Source: Protea cynaroides
Taxonomy: Eukaryota; Streptophyta; Magnoliopsida; Proteales; Proteaceae
Direction: 5' to 3'
Length of the DNA: 64,000 nucleotides
NCBI GenBank assembly: GCA_028583415.1
Contig: CM053266.1
Location: forward strand, 40,543,758-40,607,757
In this document: piece by piece, positions 21,136 to 33,100 of the stretch
How positions within the stretch are numbered: position 1 is the first letter of the stretch
How the letters are laid out: each line of letters opens with the position of its first letter
Made by a program: the position numbers and the translations under genes
The notes under the pieces: generated by a model
Database searches by the model: none
Seen by the model: the letters and a program-made list of their open reading frames with translations, nothing else
What the model was told of the DNA's origin: nothing

Positions 21136-24100
21136 ATGGACAAATTCGTCTTTCCTCGTTCCGCTTCTTCTGACGGCCATAAACCCATCCGAAGGTAATT
21201 ACTCTTCTGTAATCAATTTTCTTCCAGGACTATATATGCAGATGAAGTTTTTTGATGCGTTCTCTAGTTTTAAGAATCACTAAATTGAGATTGTCTTTAA
21301 TTCAAGGCGTCGATGGTGGAGGAGCATTGCCGAGTTGGATGGCAGGTTATCTTCTAAGTATCGCCATGAATTGTCTAGTTTGTTGCTTAAATCCTATGCT
21401 GAGGTATTTCCCTATCTATGTTTTCCTGTTAATTTTATTTTTTAAGGTTGTTATTTTCCATTTCTGCTTTCGGGATTTTATTGTGAAAAAGGGGGAAGAA
21501 AAATTTGTTAGCTGATTTAATTACAGTGATGTTTCCGGCACCAAAATTCATACTATTGCATTGTGTGAAGATAGGAGCTTTCAGTCATTTGTACCACATT
21601 GGTGGCAGGAGATGTCCGACGCATGTATGAACCTTCGTTACTCGGTGGTTCTTCATTTGCTTCCTTCGCATAATAATTTTTTTAATGGATTACTCAGTCA
21701 TCGATTTTAAAGTACAAGCTCCACTGTGCAGATGCATCGAATTGGTGACATTGTTGAGCCAAGTCGTCCAGCACCTCTTAGAAGGTCAGCAAGTTATTTT
21801 TTATGTCCAAGTTCTATATTGTTGTTTTACCAAAAAAAAAAAAAAAAAAAAGCTCTATATTGTTGCACACTTATCCCTTTCTTTCCATGGTGCATAAGGT
21901 GCTTCTGTCAGTGTCTTGCTTTAACAGTGCATTTTTTGGTTGGCACAAGGACTGGATTTGATTACTGAAATCTAACCAAATGACCAAAATTTTGCTTACC
22001 TGATGTAGAGATGTTGACTGCAATGACAAAATATCGACCAAAATATTGCATTTTTCTAATTCAGATGTTATTTCGTTACGGACCAACTCAAAATATGGAT
22101 TTCGGCTAAATTTTGCTAAGTTTTTGAACTATGAATCAAACTGCATTATACCAGCCATCATTAAAAATCTGGTTTTAATTCAATTGATAACATTGCCAAC
22201 GTATCACAATTATACCCTATTTTTCAACTTTAAAAATTCTGATTTTGAACTGACACAAGATCAGAGTTCAGACAAGAGAATGTCCAAACTTCTACTATGT
22301 TCCATGTTTAATATTTTTCTTCGGAACAGATTTACGATTTCTTTTGCTTACCCTTAAAATTACTGGTAAAGAAAATTTATTTCTTCCCGTTGTTACTCTT
22401 GATTGCAGATTCATTGTGATTTATAATTTTAGTTATTCCATTATGTTCCTACGTTGGTTATTTAGTGTGCCGGTTTATGCCCTCTCTCCCTCTTCTTTAT
22501 TGCCTCCTGACTGTGGTGCGGTTGTGGAAATTATCATTTGGTTTGAAGCTGATTTATGGAAACCATACCTTCACATTCAGTGGTTTAACAGTCTTGTGCT
22601 ATTAATTCATGAATGGGACCATGACCTTCCTTTCTGCATGACTTATTTCTATGTTTTACATGTTCATGTCTCTTTCTATTGTCTCTATATTTTCATTTGT
22701 AAGCTCTAAATATTTGGTCATCTGATGGACACAAATTTTTTTTTTTCATGATCTGTTTCAGAGAGGGCATTTCTGGACTAGAATTTGACACCAAGGTGAA
22801 TTCTTGATCTCCATTTGCAGCTATAAGTTTTCAAATGAAGAAATGTATTGATATTGTAGAGTATATTGTAGAGTTGTTTAGTTTCAGTGATATTTGTTAG
22901 GTTAAATTACTTGTACCTCCCCGGAACTTTGCCCTCATTCCAGAGCCTCCCCTAAAGTTTCGAACGGGGGCAAAATTAGAGATTCTGGATGAGAAGAGAG
23001 AGAATGGTAGCTGGATTAGTTGAGTAGCAGTGTTGTTGCTGTAATGACAGCTGCAGTGACGACAGCTGCATCAACCACAGCAGTGGCAGCTTGGAATAGG
23101 GGCGTCAATGGCAGTGGGAACAAGAAGCTTGCTCTTCTTCACACATCTACGTAGGGAGAGGGAGAGATGGGTCTCTTATCTGACTGGGATCCAAATGATG
23201 TAAGCCCCCCCTGTACTTGTAGCAGATTGAAGGAGAGAAAAAATTTCTTTTATAGTCTACCATAGAAGAGAGAGAGAGCAAAAATGTCACTTCACTCTTC
23301 CATTACGGGTAGTTTCGCCATTAAAACATTAAGATCGAGGTGACGTCATCATCTAACAAAAATAACAAAGGGACTGGGGCTGCCTCTAACAACCTTTTGA
23401 ATTTAGGCGAAGCGGTTGTTATTGTTTGAAACTTTAGGATAGGGCCTGGAATTGGGGAAAAGTTCAAGGGTGGTATAAGTAATTTATACTGTTTGTTATT
23501 TAATATATATTAAGATGTTCTGTTATATCCAAGGATTAAAGTATCGTGTATCGGTAGTGTATCGGTCGGGCGATTTTAAGAGATGTATCGTGGATAAGCT
23601 AAAATACTGGGCAAGATACAGATGGGAATGATTAGGGAATATGCAAAACATAATTTTTAAGCATAAAAACACTATAATAAACAATCTTGAAGTATTTCCA
23701 AGGATTTAAGACATAGTTGATGACATTCGATGAGCTACAACCTTCGGATCACACGAACTGTAGATTTTCAGCAAGGAAGAAGACTAGAAAAGTGGAAAAA
23801 AAAAACCCAGTTGTATCAAGCTTTATATGTGTGTATCGATTGTATTTGTTCGTATCAAGATGTATCGGTTTGTATCGGTTCGTATCAAGATGTATCGGTT
23901 TGTATCGAGGTGTATGAAGCCATATTAGTAAGTGATTCTTATTGTTTGCAAGAATGGGAACTTAAATGTATTGATACATATCGAGGGTATCTTCCATATC
24001 GAGGTGTATTGAGTCGTATCCGTTCAATATGGTCGATACATGTGGATACACTTTTTGTTTAAATAAAATAGATATGTATCTAAGAGTATCGTATCGACCA

Positions 24101-27100
24101 CTGCCGATAAGTATCAGTGGATACGGGGTGTACCGTATCGATACTTAAAACTATTGGTATATCACGTATGAAGGGTACAAAATCTGCTTTAAAAAATAAA
24201 CTTCCAGCCTGGTCTATATATTGTCCTCTATTGTCTTAAAAATTTCTCTCTTTTTAAAGATATCTGAGAACATCTCTCAGGTTAAGTCATGTAAAAGTTG
24301 CTCAACAATATCTATAGGAGAATGTTATTTACTTTTGTATTCTAGAAGAATTACCAGCAGTTGCTTCCTATCTACCTTCTCTAGTTTCAAGCTTGCAAAT
24401 CTGTGACCATTGTTATCAGACCGGACTGGTTTTGTCTTATTTCATGCAATAATGACTGTTTTCTCATCCCTTTATATATTCTTTATTTTGCCTGCCATTT
24501 ATGGCAAACTTGTTATTAGTTGATAATTGATTTTAGAGTATATAGCAACATAGGATTTTTGACTCTCTTGCTTGCTCTTGGATTGTGAATTCCAATGGTT
24601 ATAGCATGAAGTAAATTGGATGAGAAGTCCTCAGTTATGATGTTATGTCATGACATGGTACGAAAGTTCTTTGTAAAATGACTTGTCTAGTTAAAATGTT
24701 AGAATCATTTCTTTGAAAAAGATAGATTGTAGAAGTTACATTTTTATTCTTTGCTTTGTGATGCCTCATGCTCTTTGATTTTTACAGTGAGTTTTAAAGT
24801 TCAGTCTTATTGAGAAATTTTAATCAACTGTGCCATCAAACTTGTTCTGGGATTTTGTTTAAAATTTCCCCTTTGATGACAACATTCTCAGAAACACCAT
24901 ATTGGCCTTTTGGCATTTGGTAATGTGTTCAAGTATTGTATTGCAAATGACAGCATCATTTCTTATTTGAACTCTCTTGGCATCCTGCTTCAGCAGTTGA
25001 TGACGTTGGACACATTCTTCCTTTCTTCTAATTTTCTATTTCTTTTTGGTGGTTTGTTCCTTTTTATTGTTTGATTTTTACTCTGCAATTTTCAGGGAAT
25101 ATACTTGGCATCAGTAACAAAGTCGGGTTGTTTAACAATTCATGATTTTGAAACTCTTTATTGCCTGAGTAGTGGTCTATCACCATGTAAGTGCCATCAA
25201 CTACAGCTTATTATGTTTTTTGACATGTATAAAGTTCATTGAATGGAGCTGATTGCGTTGTTAGCATGTAGTAGTGAATGATCACATTTGTTACTCATGT
25301 CCTTGCGTAGACGCAAGATGCCCCTGCATGATTTTTTTATTATTTTCTTTTTCAAGTTAAGCTTCAAAGTCAATTATAGGATATTTATTTGCTTTGGTAT
25401 TTTCACTTACAAGATTTGCATTAATCAGATGTTTTAAAGCTTTCACTAACAATGGACTGATACCAAATAAACTCAAGAAGCAGAACTCAAAGCATGCACA
25501 CAAATACAGTTTTATCAATTACCCTGCCGAATTGAATTGAGGATGTCAAAAGCCTCAACTCTTGCATGAAAAATCAAAACTTTAATTTTTCTATGTACTG
25601 AAGATGATATTTTCTTTCTCAATGATCCCGAAACAACCTCTCTTGTGTATTATTTCCCTGGTAATTGAAAATCAGTCTTTTTTTTCACTGTAGATAATAT
25701 CTCTTAAGAATGCTCTGAATCAAAAGAAGTCATATAGTCTAATGCTATTTCACTGCTTTTCCCATTAAAGATGAGATTTATAAGGAAACAGCACGCTAAG
25801 CTGAATGTTAAACAGAATTCGAGATACCAATCTGACTTTCAGACAGACATAGTATCAGCACACTCCATACAGCAACAATTCCATATTAGTAAAGAAGCAT
25901 AAGTAATCTTTCACCAGTGCATATAACAGCAGCAATGCCAAAGGTGTCTTGGTGACAGCATTCAGCAAGGACATCATTGTGCTAGGAGCCTACAAGAGCT
26001 ACGTTGACCTCTGAGGTGTAATACCCCATACTCTAGGATGAGGGCTGATTTGAATTTTGTTCTTCTCCAACAGTTTCTGGAGGACTGAAACTCGTTAGAC
26101 CTATTTATCTTACCAAAGAGTTGAAGGAAAATAATAATTTCGAATATGAATGTGTTACTTAGCCACAAGGAGCTTGTTAAATTATTATTATTATACTAAT
26201 TTGTTATTATTTTAATGATGGTGTGAAATATTTTCTTGTATTATTATTTTAATGTTGTGTTATAATATTGTCCTTATGATTGCAATGTTGAGTAGATTAT
26301 GTCAGTGGAAAGTGTTGGAAACTTGGAATCAGCGACTTATAGATTTGAACATGGGCTTCAGTGAATCGTTGGGCCACCTAGCCCAATGGTTGGGATTTGG
26401 TTCATATAACCAAGTGGTTTTAAGTTCAAGTTTCTGTAAGAACTAAAGAGGGATTTTATGCTTTCACTTTTGCTTATATTTTTTGGAGTGGACACCACAT
26501 CTTGAGGTGGACAGCTGACAGCCACATGTCATGAGAATAGGGTGCGTGCAATGTGAGTGGGTGTTGAGTGAGGTGGAGGTATGGGTGGCATGCCATCCTA
26601 GGTGACAAGTCTCTATTGGCTGTTGGATGTGCATGAGTGGTGATTGGGTAGTAGAGTGTGCTTATGTGGCAACTAGGTGGCATGTTCCTATGGGGTATCT
26701 TGCGTGGAGGGTCATTGGCCAAGGTAGATTAGTAAATGAAGGGGTAAGGGAAGGGTATAATGGACAATAGGCATTTTAGGGGCACCATCAAGGCATGGTT
26801 GGAAAAGACATGCAAGGTGCTAGGAGGTATGAGCAAAATAGGGGTATTTTAGTCTTTCCATTTTTTCCCCAGCTTTTAGTTTTCAACCAAATAGGCCTAA
26901 AAATGCCAATTTTGGGAGATGTGAGTTTGCTCTCTTGCTGAAAATCTGCAGCCAGAAATTGAGAGGGAAAGGGAAGGAATTGACAAGAGAATTTGGAGGG
27001 AAAACTGGATTTTAGTGTGAGGGTGTGAAGGAGTTCTTGTGGAGGAAAGGGGGGTTTGAAGAAGGAATCAAGGATTTCAACTCTGAAATCAAGCCATTGA

Positions 27101-30100
27101 TGCTGTGTCTGAAGTTCTGAACTGAAATTGAAGTTGAAGGAGATGTTGGTTTTAATTCATTTGAGGTAGGTTCTTACTTATGGCTTTCAGCTTTTAGTTT
27201 GATCCATTTGCATGGTATGGTTCATCAACCTTTGTCATTTCGAAATTTTGTAATGAGTTTGCAACTTATGCATGTTAATTCTAAGAACAGATGGGTTACA
27301 TTACAAGGAAATGCGGGGATGACAATGTGAAATTGGAATTCATGGAGAAGGTGAGGAGAATTTGATGGTAATGACCTAAATTAAGTAAGAATAAGGGAAC
27401 CTTTTGTGGGACATCTCTGGAGATAGAAGATGGGTGAAGAGAGTTCCACTTCACCCAAAATGATCAGACCTATGAACCAAACCCGTAGTTGGGTTGAACC
27501 ATCTCGGACTGGCAGAATGACCTATTCTCAGTCCGAAACCCCGTAACTTTCTCTGTATAACTCGGAGTTGGTTGATTCCAGTGGCATTTGAAAATAAACC
27601 CATATATCTACAACTTTGATGGAAATAGGCCTTTTCTAATTTGTCTTCTAGCATGGTAAAAAATAAGATCGAAGGGTGAAGTATGTCATGAATATACAGT
27701 CCACCTGAGAGCATTTCTGGCCCTACTGGCTGCAGCTGGTTGGCATAGGGGTAGGCCCATATGTGCATCTGGTAGAAACTCTGTCTTTGCCCGAGAGCTT
27801 TCTGTTTCCTACTGGCAGCAGATGGTTGGTCTAGCGGTCAACCAGCAGATTGACTAATAGGCCCCTTTTTGGGCTTTTTAAGCCTGAATGAGCAGTTTTG
27901 CTAATTTCAAGGACAGACCTAGGGGGTTTCTACATGTTTACACATAAAGTAGAGGATAATACATAGTTATATGAGGCCTATTCATGTGCATATGATAAAT
28001 ATTTTGGTGTTTGATTTGCACTATCAAACGACTTAGGAAGATACCATCGAGCAAATCAAGGTGAGTGGAATTTGAGTACTTTGTACCTACGTCTTTAGTG
28101 GTCTGCTGTGGCTACTATGAATAAATAGATGAAGAGTGAGAACATGAGCTATTATATTCTACTCTTGGTGTGTGATTGTACAACATTTTCTTCTATGTAC
28201 TTTAGCTTGTTTCTATATGTATATGTTTCATAGCCATGATTGTTAGCATGTTTGCTTTGTTAATTGATTATTGAATATGCATAAGGAGGAAGGCTGGCCG
28301 ATGAACTAAGCCGATTCACCATAGTTCTGAGTTCCTCCCATAGCTCGGGGCTTCCCCCATAGTCCAAGAAGGGTGACGGTTCCTGGTCAGTTGGAAGGAA
28401 GTTTACAATTTAACAAAGAAAGATGACCCTAAGCGGTGGTTTGACTAGTATCGGCTCACCATAGTCCAAGTTTCCCCATAGACTGGGACAACCCCATAGC
28501 ATGGGAAGGATAGATGTTGCCGATCAAATCTCAGGTAGCAGTAGATGGCTGGTGAGAGGTCCCAACAAGGCTCTTGAGTTTTCCACCTGAGGACTTGGGA
28601 TTCACATGCTTGTTTGGGAAGCTTACCCATCATCTACAGTGACCATGCATGTGTAGATGACTTGTAGAGGGGTCCCATCATAGTTCTTAGGTTTCCCACC
28701 TGAGATCTGGGATTCGCCAAGCATGACTTGGAATCTTACTGTTCACTTACTATAGATCCAAAGGATGACGATATATGCATAAGTTCCAGTTAATTGTGAG
28801 AATGTTAGATGGTGTGTTACTTTTGTTTTGAGCACATGTCTTATTTTTTTTTTTCTATAATCATATTTAATAATTTTAGTAAAAGGTATGCTTATTCTGT
28901 TCAATGAGCTTATAGCTCATCCCTTCCAGTTTGATTGAATATATTAAACAGATCATGTTGAACCTAAGGGAAAGGATTGTTTGTGTCCAGGATGTGAACA
29001 CTGCAAGAACAAAGACTGAGAGACCATTAGATTAGGTCTATCTAATATTTCTGATGGCAGATCCGAATGTAAAGAAGTTAATGGTTAATGTTAATTGATA
29101 GCGAGATGCCGTTTTTGATGAGAAATAGATGATGTAATTCAGTTGATGTTATTCTGTTAATGAATTTGGAAATTTTTATGTTTTGAAGTATATTAAGGAT
29201 GGATTTTATTTTTGTCTATTAATGGAACACTTAGTTGCCACCAGTTGTTTATTGTCTTAGTTTTAGAATTCTGGATTTAATTTTTGAGATTATTCCTGAA
29301 GTTATTGATGGGAATGCAGTGATTATGAGAAGCCTTCTGGTGTTATCAGAAATTACAGAAAGTTGGGTAGTATGAAAGTAGATAAGTTTAACCTGCTGCA
29401 TCTCCGGCATGCCTGCAAGGGCTGACCTGTTCTTCTCCAGGGTTTGGGGTCGTTACATGAGGACAGATCCAGCCCTGGTGCTTTTGCCTTCATTACCCAA
29501 TCCCCTATCAGCTGTAGATCCACATTTGTCCTACAAGGCCTGGCTGCTGGGGCTGAGGGAATGCTTGGCTTGCCAAGAAGTACCATGCTTTGGCTAACTC
29601 ATTAAACTGTGTCCAAATTGATTTTCTTAAATTCGGAAGCACACCTGGAAACGTGGGAAGAGCTTAATCACAACAAAAAATGAATGGTAATTATTTCACC
29701 AGACTTTCCAAATCAAATAATTTGAAAATATCAGTATCAGGGGATTAAAAGAAAATGATTTTCCATACATTCCTGTCCATATTTATCTTAAGCAGTTCCT
29801 AGTTGCTACCTACAACTTTACTACTAGTGCACTATAAATGATAGAAGATACCATCAAATTCCAACTTTTGGGACTTCTAACCTAAAGATCTTGGTCTTTT
29901 TTCCTTGATACCCTGCTGCAAGATGAGACTCCTCCCAAGTGTTGACTTTACACAATACTCACTAAATATGGTTGTGATCACTATTGGAAGTTCTTCTTAC
30001 AGATTACTTACAAAACTATGGTGCAACAGTCAAGCTTCTGTCTACATCTCACTGAATTATGTTCATCGGTCATTAGCCAGATCAAATGATCAAGTGACTT

Positions 30101-33100
30101 CCCACTTAATTAGGTGGGATGCATTTGAAGAAATCCTTTCTAAAAGGTATTCAGCCAATATTTTCATCAGTGCCTTGGAACGGGAAATCCTCTATACTTT
30201 TCATCATGAGGACATTGACCAATAGTTTCACTAAAGCCTTGTGACTGAGCAGATTGCAGGAGATATTCTCAGCTTGCCAGGAATAGAATTATCTATGGAC
30301 CAGGAGTAGAATTGTTGACAATATTTATTGGGGTACCCTATTTATTGTGGTTTTAGGGCTTTATTTTTGTTAGAGTTAACGATAAGCTATGGGTCCCAAC
30401 TAACGGTGCTACATATGGTCTTGCTTCTATATTAGTTATTTCCATTTATTGTAGTGGATTTGTTTCCACCAGTGTTTATTTGTTCCTTATTGGTGAGGGT
30501 TTATTCCCTAAGTTGTCTAGATTTAGTTTCCTAATTGGTTTATGATTGCAATTAGGTAAGTTTCCTAAACTATTGTTTCTCCTCTTTGATTATAAATAAA
30601 GGAACCATAGGAGAGGAGAACACACACATTGATTCTCTCTCCATTCTCTCCATCTTCTCTTTCTTTCTTTTTTATTTTGTTACATGGTATCAGAGCAGGT
30701 GCCGTTTTGAGAGCCGACTAAAGGTTCTCATTCATATTCATGGTGTGCAGCCACCGTTGCTACCTTAGCTGCTTCTGCCTTTTTATATTATACTTATTAC
30801 TACTGCCATTTACTTTACCTGCTACTGCTATCAAGCTCTACTGGTACTTCCAGATCTGATTAGCATTGCTCATGATATAATCAGAAGTTCTACAACCTTC
30901 TATGCCTTTGATCCACTACTACTGATGCATACTTTGTTAGATTCTGATCTGAGCCTCTACTGTTGCTGTCGAAACTGATCAGAATTGATCTAATCTGCTG
31001 CTTCCTTACTCTTGGGCGAGCCAAAATCTAGGAACTTTCCACTCAAACCATCTTCGATTGAGTGAATCCAAACTGGCCTCACCTGCTCATTTCTTCTCCT
31101 CTAAATTTCTTTTTGGGAATAGCAATTATACGCTGTTCAATAGAAGACTGAACTTCCATTAAAATCAACACCTACTGCTGTAACCGATAAGTATTGTGCC
31201 ACTGCTGATACTGCTCTGATTGTTATGATGCTACAGAAATTGCTGCTGCTATCCTAAGATCAGATCGATATTCCACTACGGCTACTACAACCAGATCTGA
31301 ATCAAGTTCCGTAAGATTAGCCTCTTTCAATTTGATATTTGGTGGGTTGTTCACTTACCCTAGGGCGATTCAATCTTTAGAATCTCAGCCCCAAATCTTT
31401 TCTCTTGCATGAGTTGCTAACTTGAGATCAGGCATGGTTCTACTCTTTCTTCTAGGTAATGTTGCAGAAGTTTTAAAATTATTATGGCTGTTGAATGGAG
31501 TGTTTTTATGAATGGATTTGGAAGTCCAGCCCACTTTCGACCTACCCTTGAATTTTCAGAGCCATCTAAGCCATATTGAGAGAGTTCTTTCATTTAGAGT
31601 GAAACCTGGTTACCGCCTCCTTGCTTCTGATCGTGAATAGTTTCTAACAAAGGTTGAAGATGCCCTTTTTAATCTGGTTTTCTAGAATTACCCCTCCTTT
31701 TGTGATAAATCTTATTTTGTCCTATTTTTAATTCTTCCTTCCAAGATGTCCCAAACAAAACTGAATACCTCGTAACTTTGGATCCAATCGTCGGATCGAC
31801 TTTAAATTTGGATATTAATTGCAGCTGCTCTTGCGTAGGGATTTCTTTTGTTCTGCATCCTTTCGAGATGCTGCTTACTACTACTACATATGATGATGAA
31901 TTATTTTTTACTTGCATCCTCTGTATTATTTGTTCACGTGGCATGCTCTACGTGAGGGGGAGATTGAAGATTATTTATCTGCTTAAGTCATTAGTTGAAG
32001 ATTATTATTACTTTGTTGGTTCGTGTCTACTCATGGAAGAAACTTTTCTCTATCATTGCTTTATTGCTACTTTGCTCGTGTTGGAGCTTACCTGCTACTG
32101 TTGCTCGTGATGCAACCTCTACTACCTGCAGCCCACTACAGTTGCATGTGATGCAACTTCTACTACCTGCAGCCTACTACAGTTGCACGTGATGCAACCT
32201 CTACCTACTTGTTGCACGTGATGCAACCTACTACTTTTGTTTGTGTTTGAGCTACCATTATTGCTGCTCCTACTACAACTTTTACTGCTACTACAATTGT
32301 TGCTTGGGGTCTGCTTATTGCTGATGCTACTTCTACTTGGTTCACAGTGACCTCAAACTGAAACTGTGCTATTATTGCTACTTGGTTCACAGTAACCTAT
32401 ACTGTGCTGCGTTACTACTATTATTGTTGTTCCTGCTTCTGTTGACAAATTGTTTCAAGCTGAAGCTCTTACATTCCCCCGTGCTCCAGCTTGAGGGGGA
32501 GTGTTAGAGTTAACGATATACTGTGGGTCCCAACTATCGGTGCTACATATGGTCTTGCTTCTATATTAGTTATTTCCATTTATTGTAGTGGATTTGTTTC
32601 CACCAGTGTTTATTTGTTTCTTTATTGGTTAGGGTTTATTTCCTAAGTTGTCTAGGTTTAGTTTCCTAATTGGTTTATGATTGTAATTAAGTAAGTTTCC
32701 TAAACTATTGTTTCTCCTCTTTGATTATAAATAAAGGAACCATAGGAGAGGATAACACACACATTGATTCTCTCTCCATTCTCTCCTTCTTCTCTTTCTT
32801 TCTTTTCTATTTTGTTACAATTTTCTTCCCCTTCCATTTTATTCTTCCTTATTTTGAGGTGACATATAACTCTTGAGTTATTGTTTCATTTTTCATCCTG
32901 ATCTTTATCTTTCTTACTTGCATAATGTTTCTTTAGAGACTGTGGCTGACTACCCTGTTTGGAGCAACAGACTTAGATTACTCTGAGTAGATAGCAGCTG
33001 AAGTGATGGGACCACAGGGTCCATGCACTGCCTACCTTATCTTCGGCTTGCACGTTTCATTTAAAGGGGTATCTGTCATGTGGTGTAAAGAGTGCCATTT

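Larger units (their letters stand above)
15814..24668. repeat. Tandem segmental duplication, copy B
   Basis: Second copy of the unit at 5736-15644, in the same orientation. It contains the fused EAR-type gene, the decayed relative and WD40 exons 1-4, and runs directly into the rest of the WD40 gene at its right edge. Confidence 0.9.
30368..32819 (+). mobile_element. Non-autonomous LTR retrotransposon (Copia-style, 2.45 kb)
   Basis: Two LTRs (30368-30684, 32502-32819), each TGTTAGAGTTAACGAT...TTTTGTTACA, differing at about 14 sites by eye, with a perfect 5-bp TSD ATTTT (30363-30367 and 32820-32824). A primer-binding site and a polypurine tract adjoin the LTRs. The 1.8 kb interior has no gag-pol reading frame, only stop-broken sequence and a minisatellite, so it must move, or have moved, with enzymes from another element. 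It lies in WD40 intron 5 in the same orientation as the gene. Confidence 0.9.

Noticed and set aside
20906..21283. 125-residue frame overlapping WD40 exon 1, conserved in copy A (11626-12003)
   Set aside because: It lacks an ATG start at the front, runs through the exon-1 donor into the intron, and its conservation is explained by the segmental duplication.
27451..27768. 105-residue minus-strand frame in the 3.4 kb solo LTR
   Set aside because: No motif, antisense to the LTR, and not expected to be coding in an LTR.
31669..32192. Frames of 65-110 residues in the LTR retrotransposon interior
   Set aside because: They contain no gag, protease, RT or integrase motif, and the interior is stop-rich in all frames.
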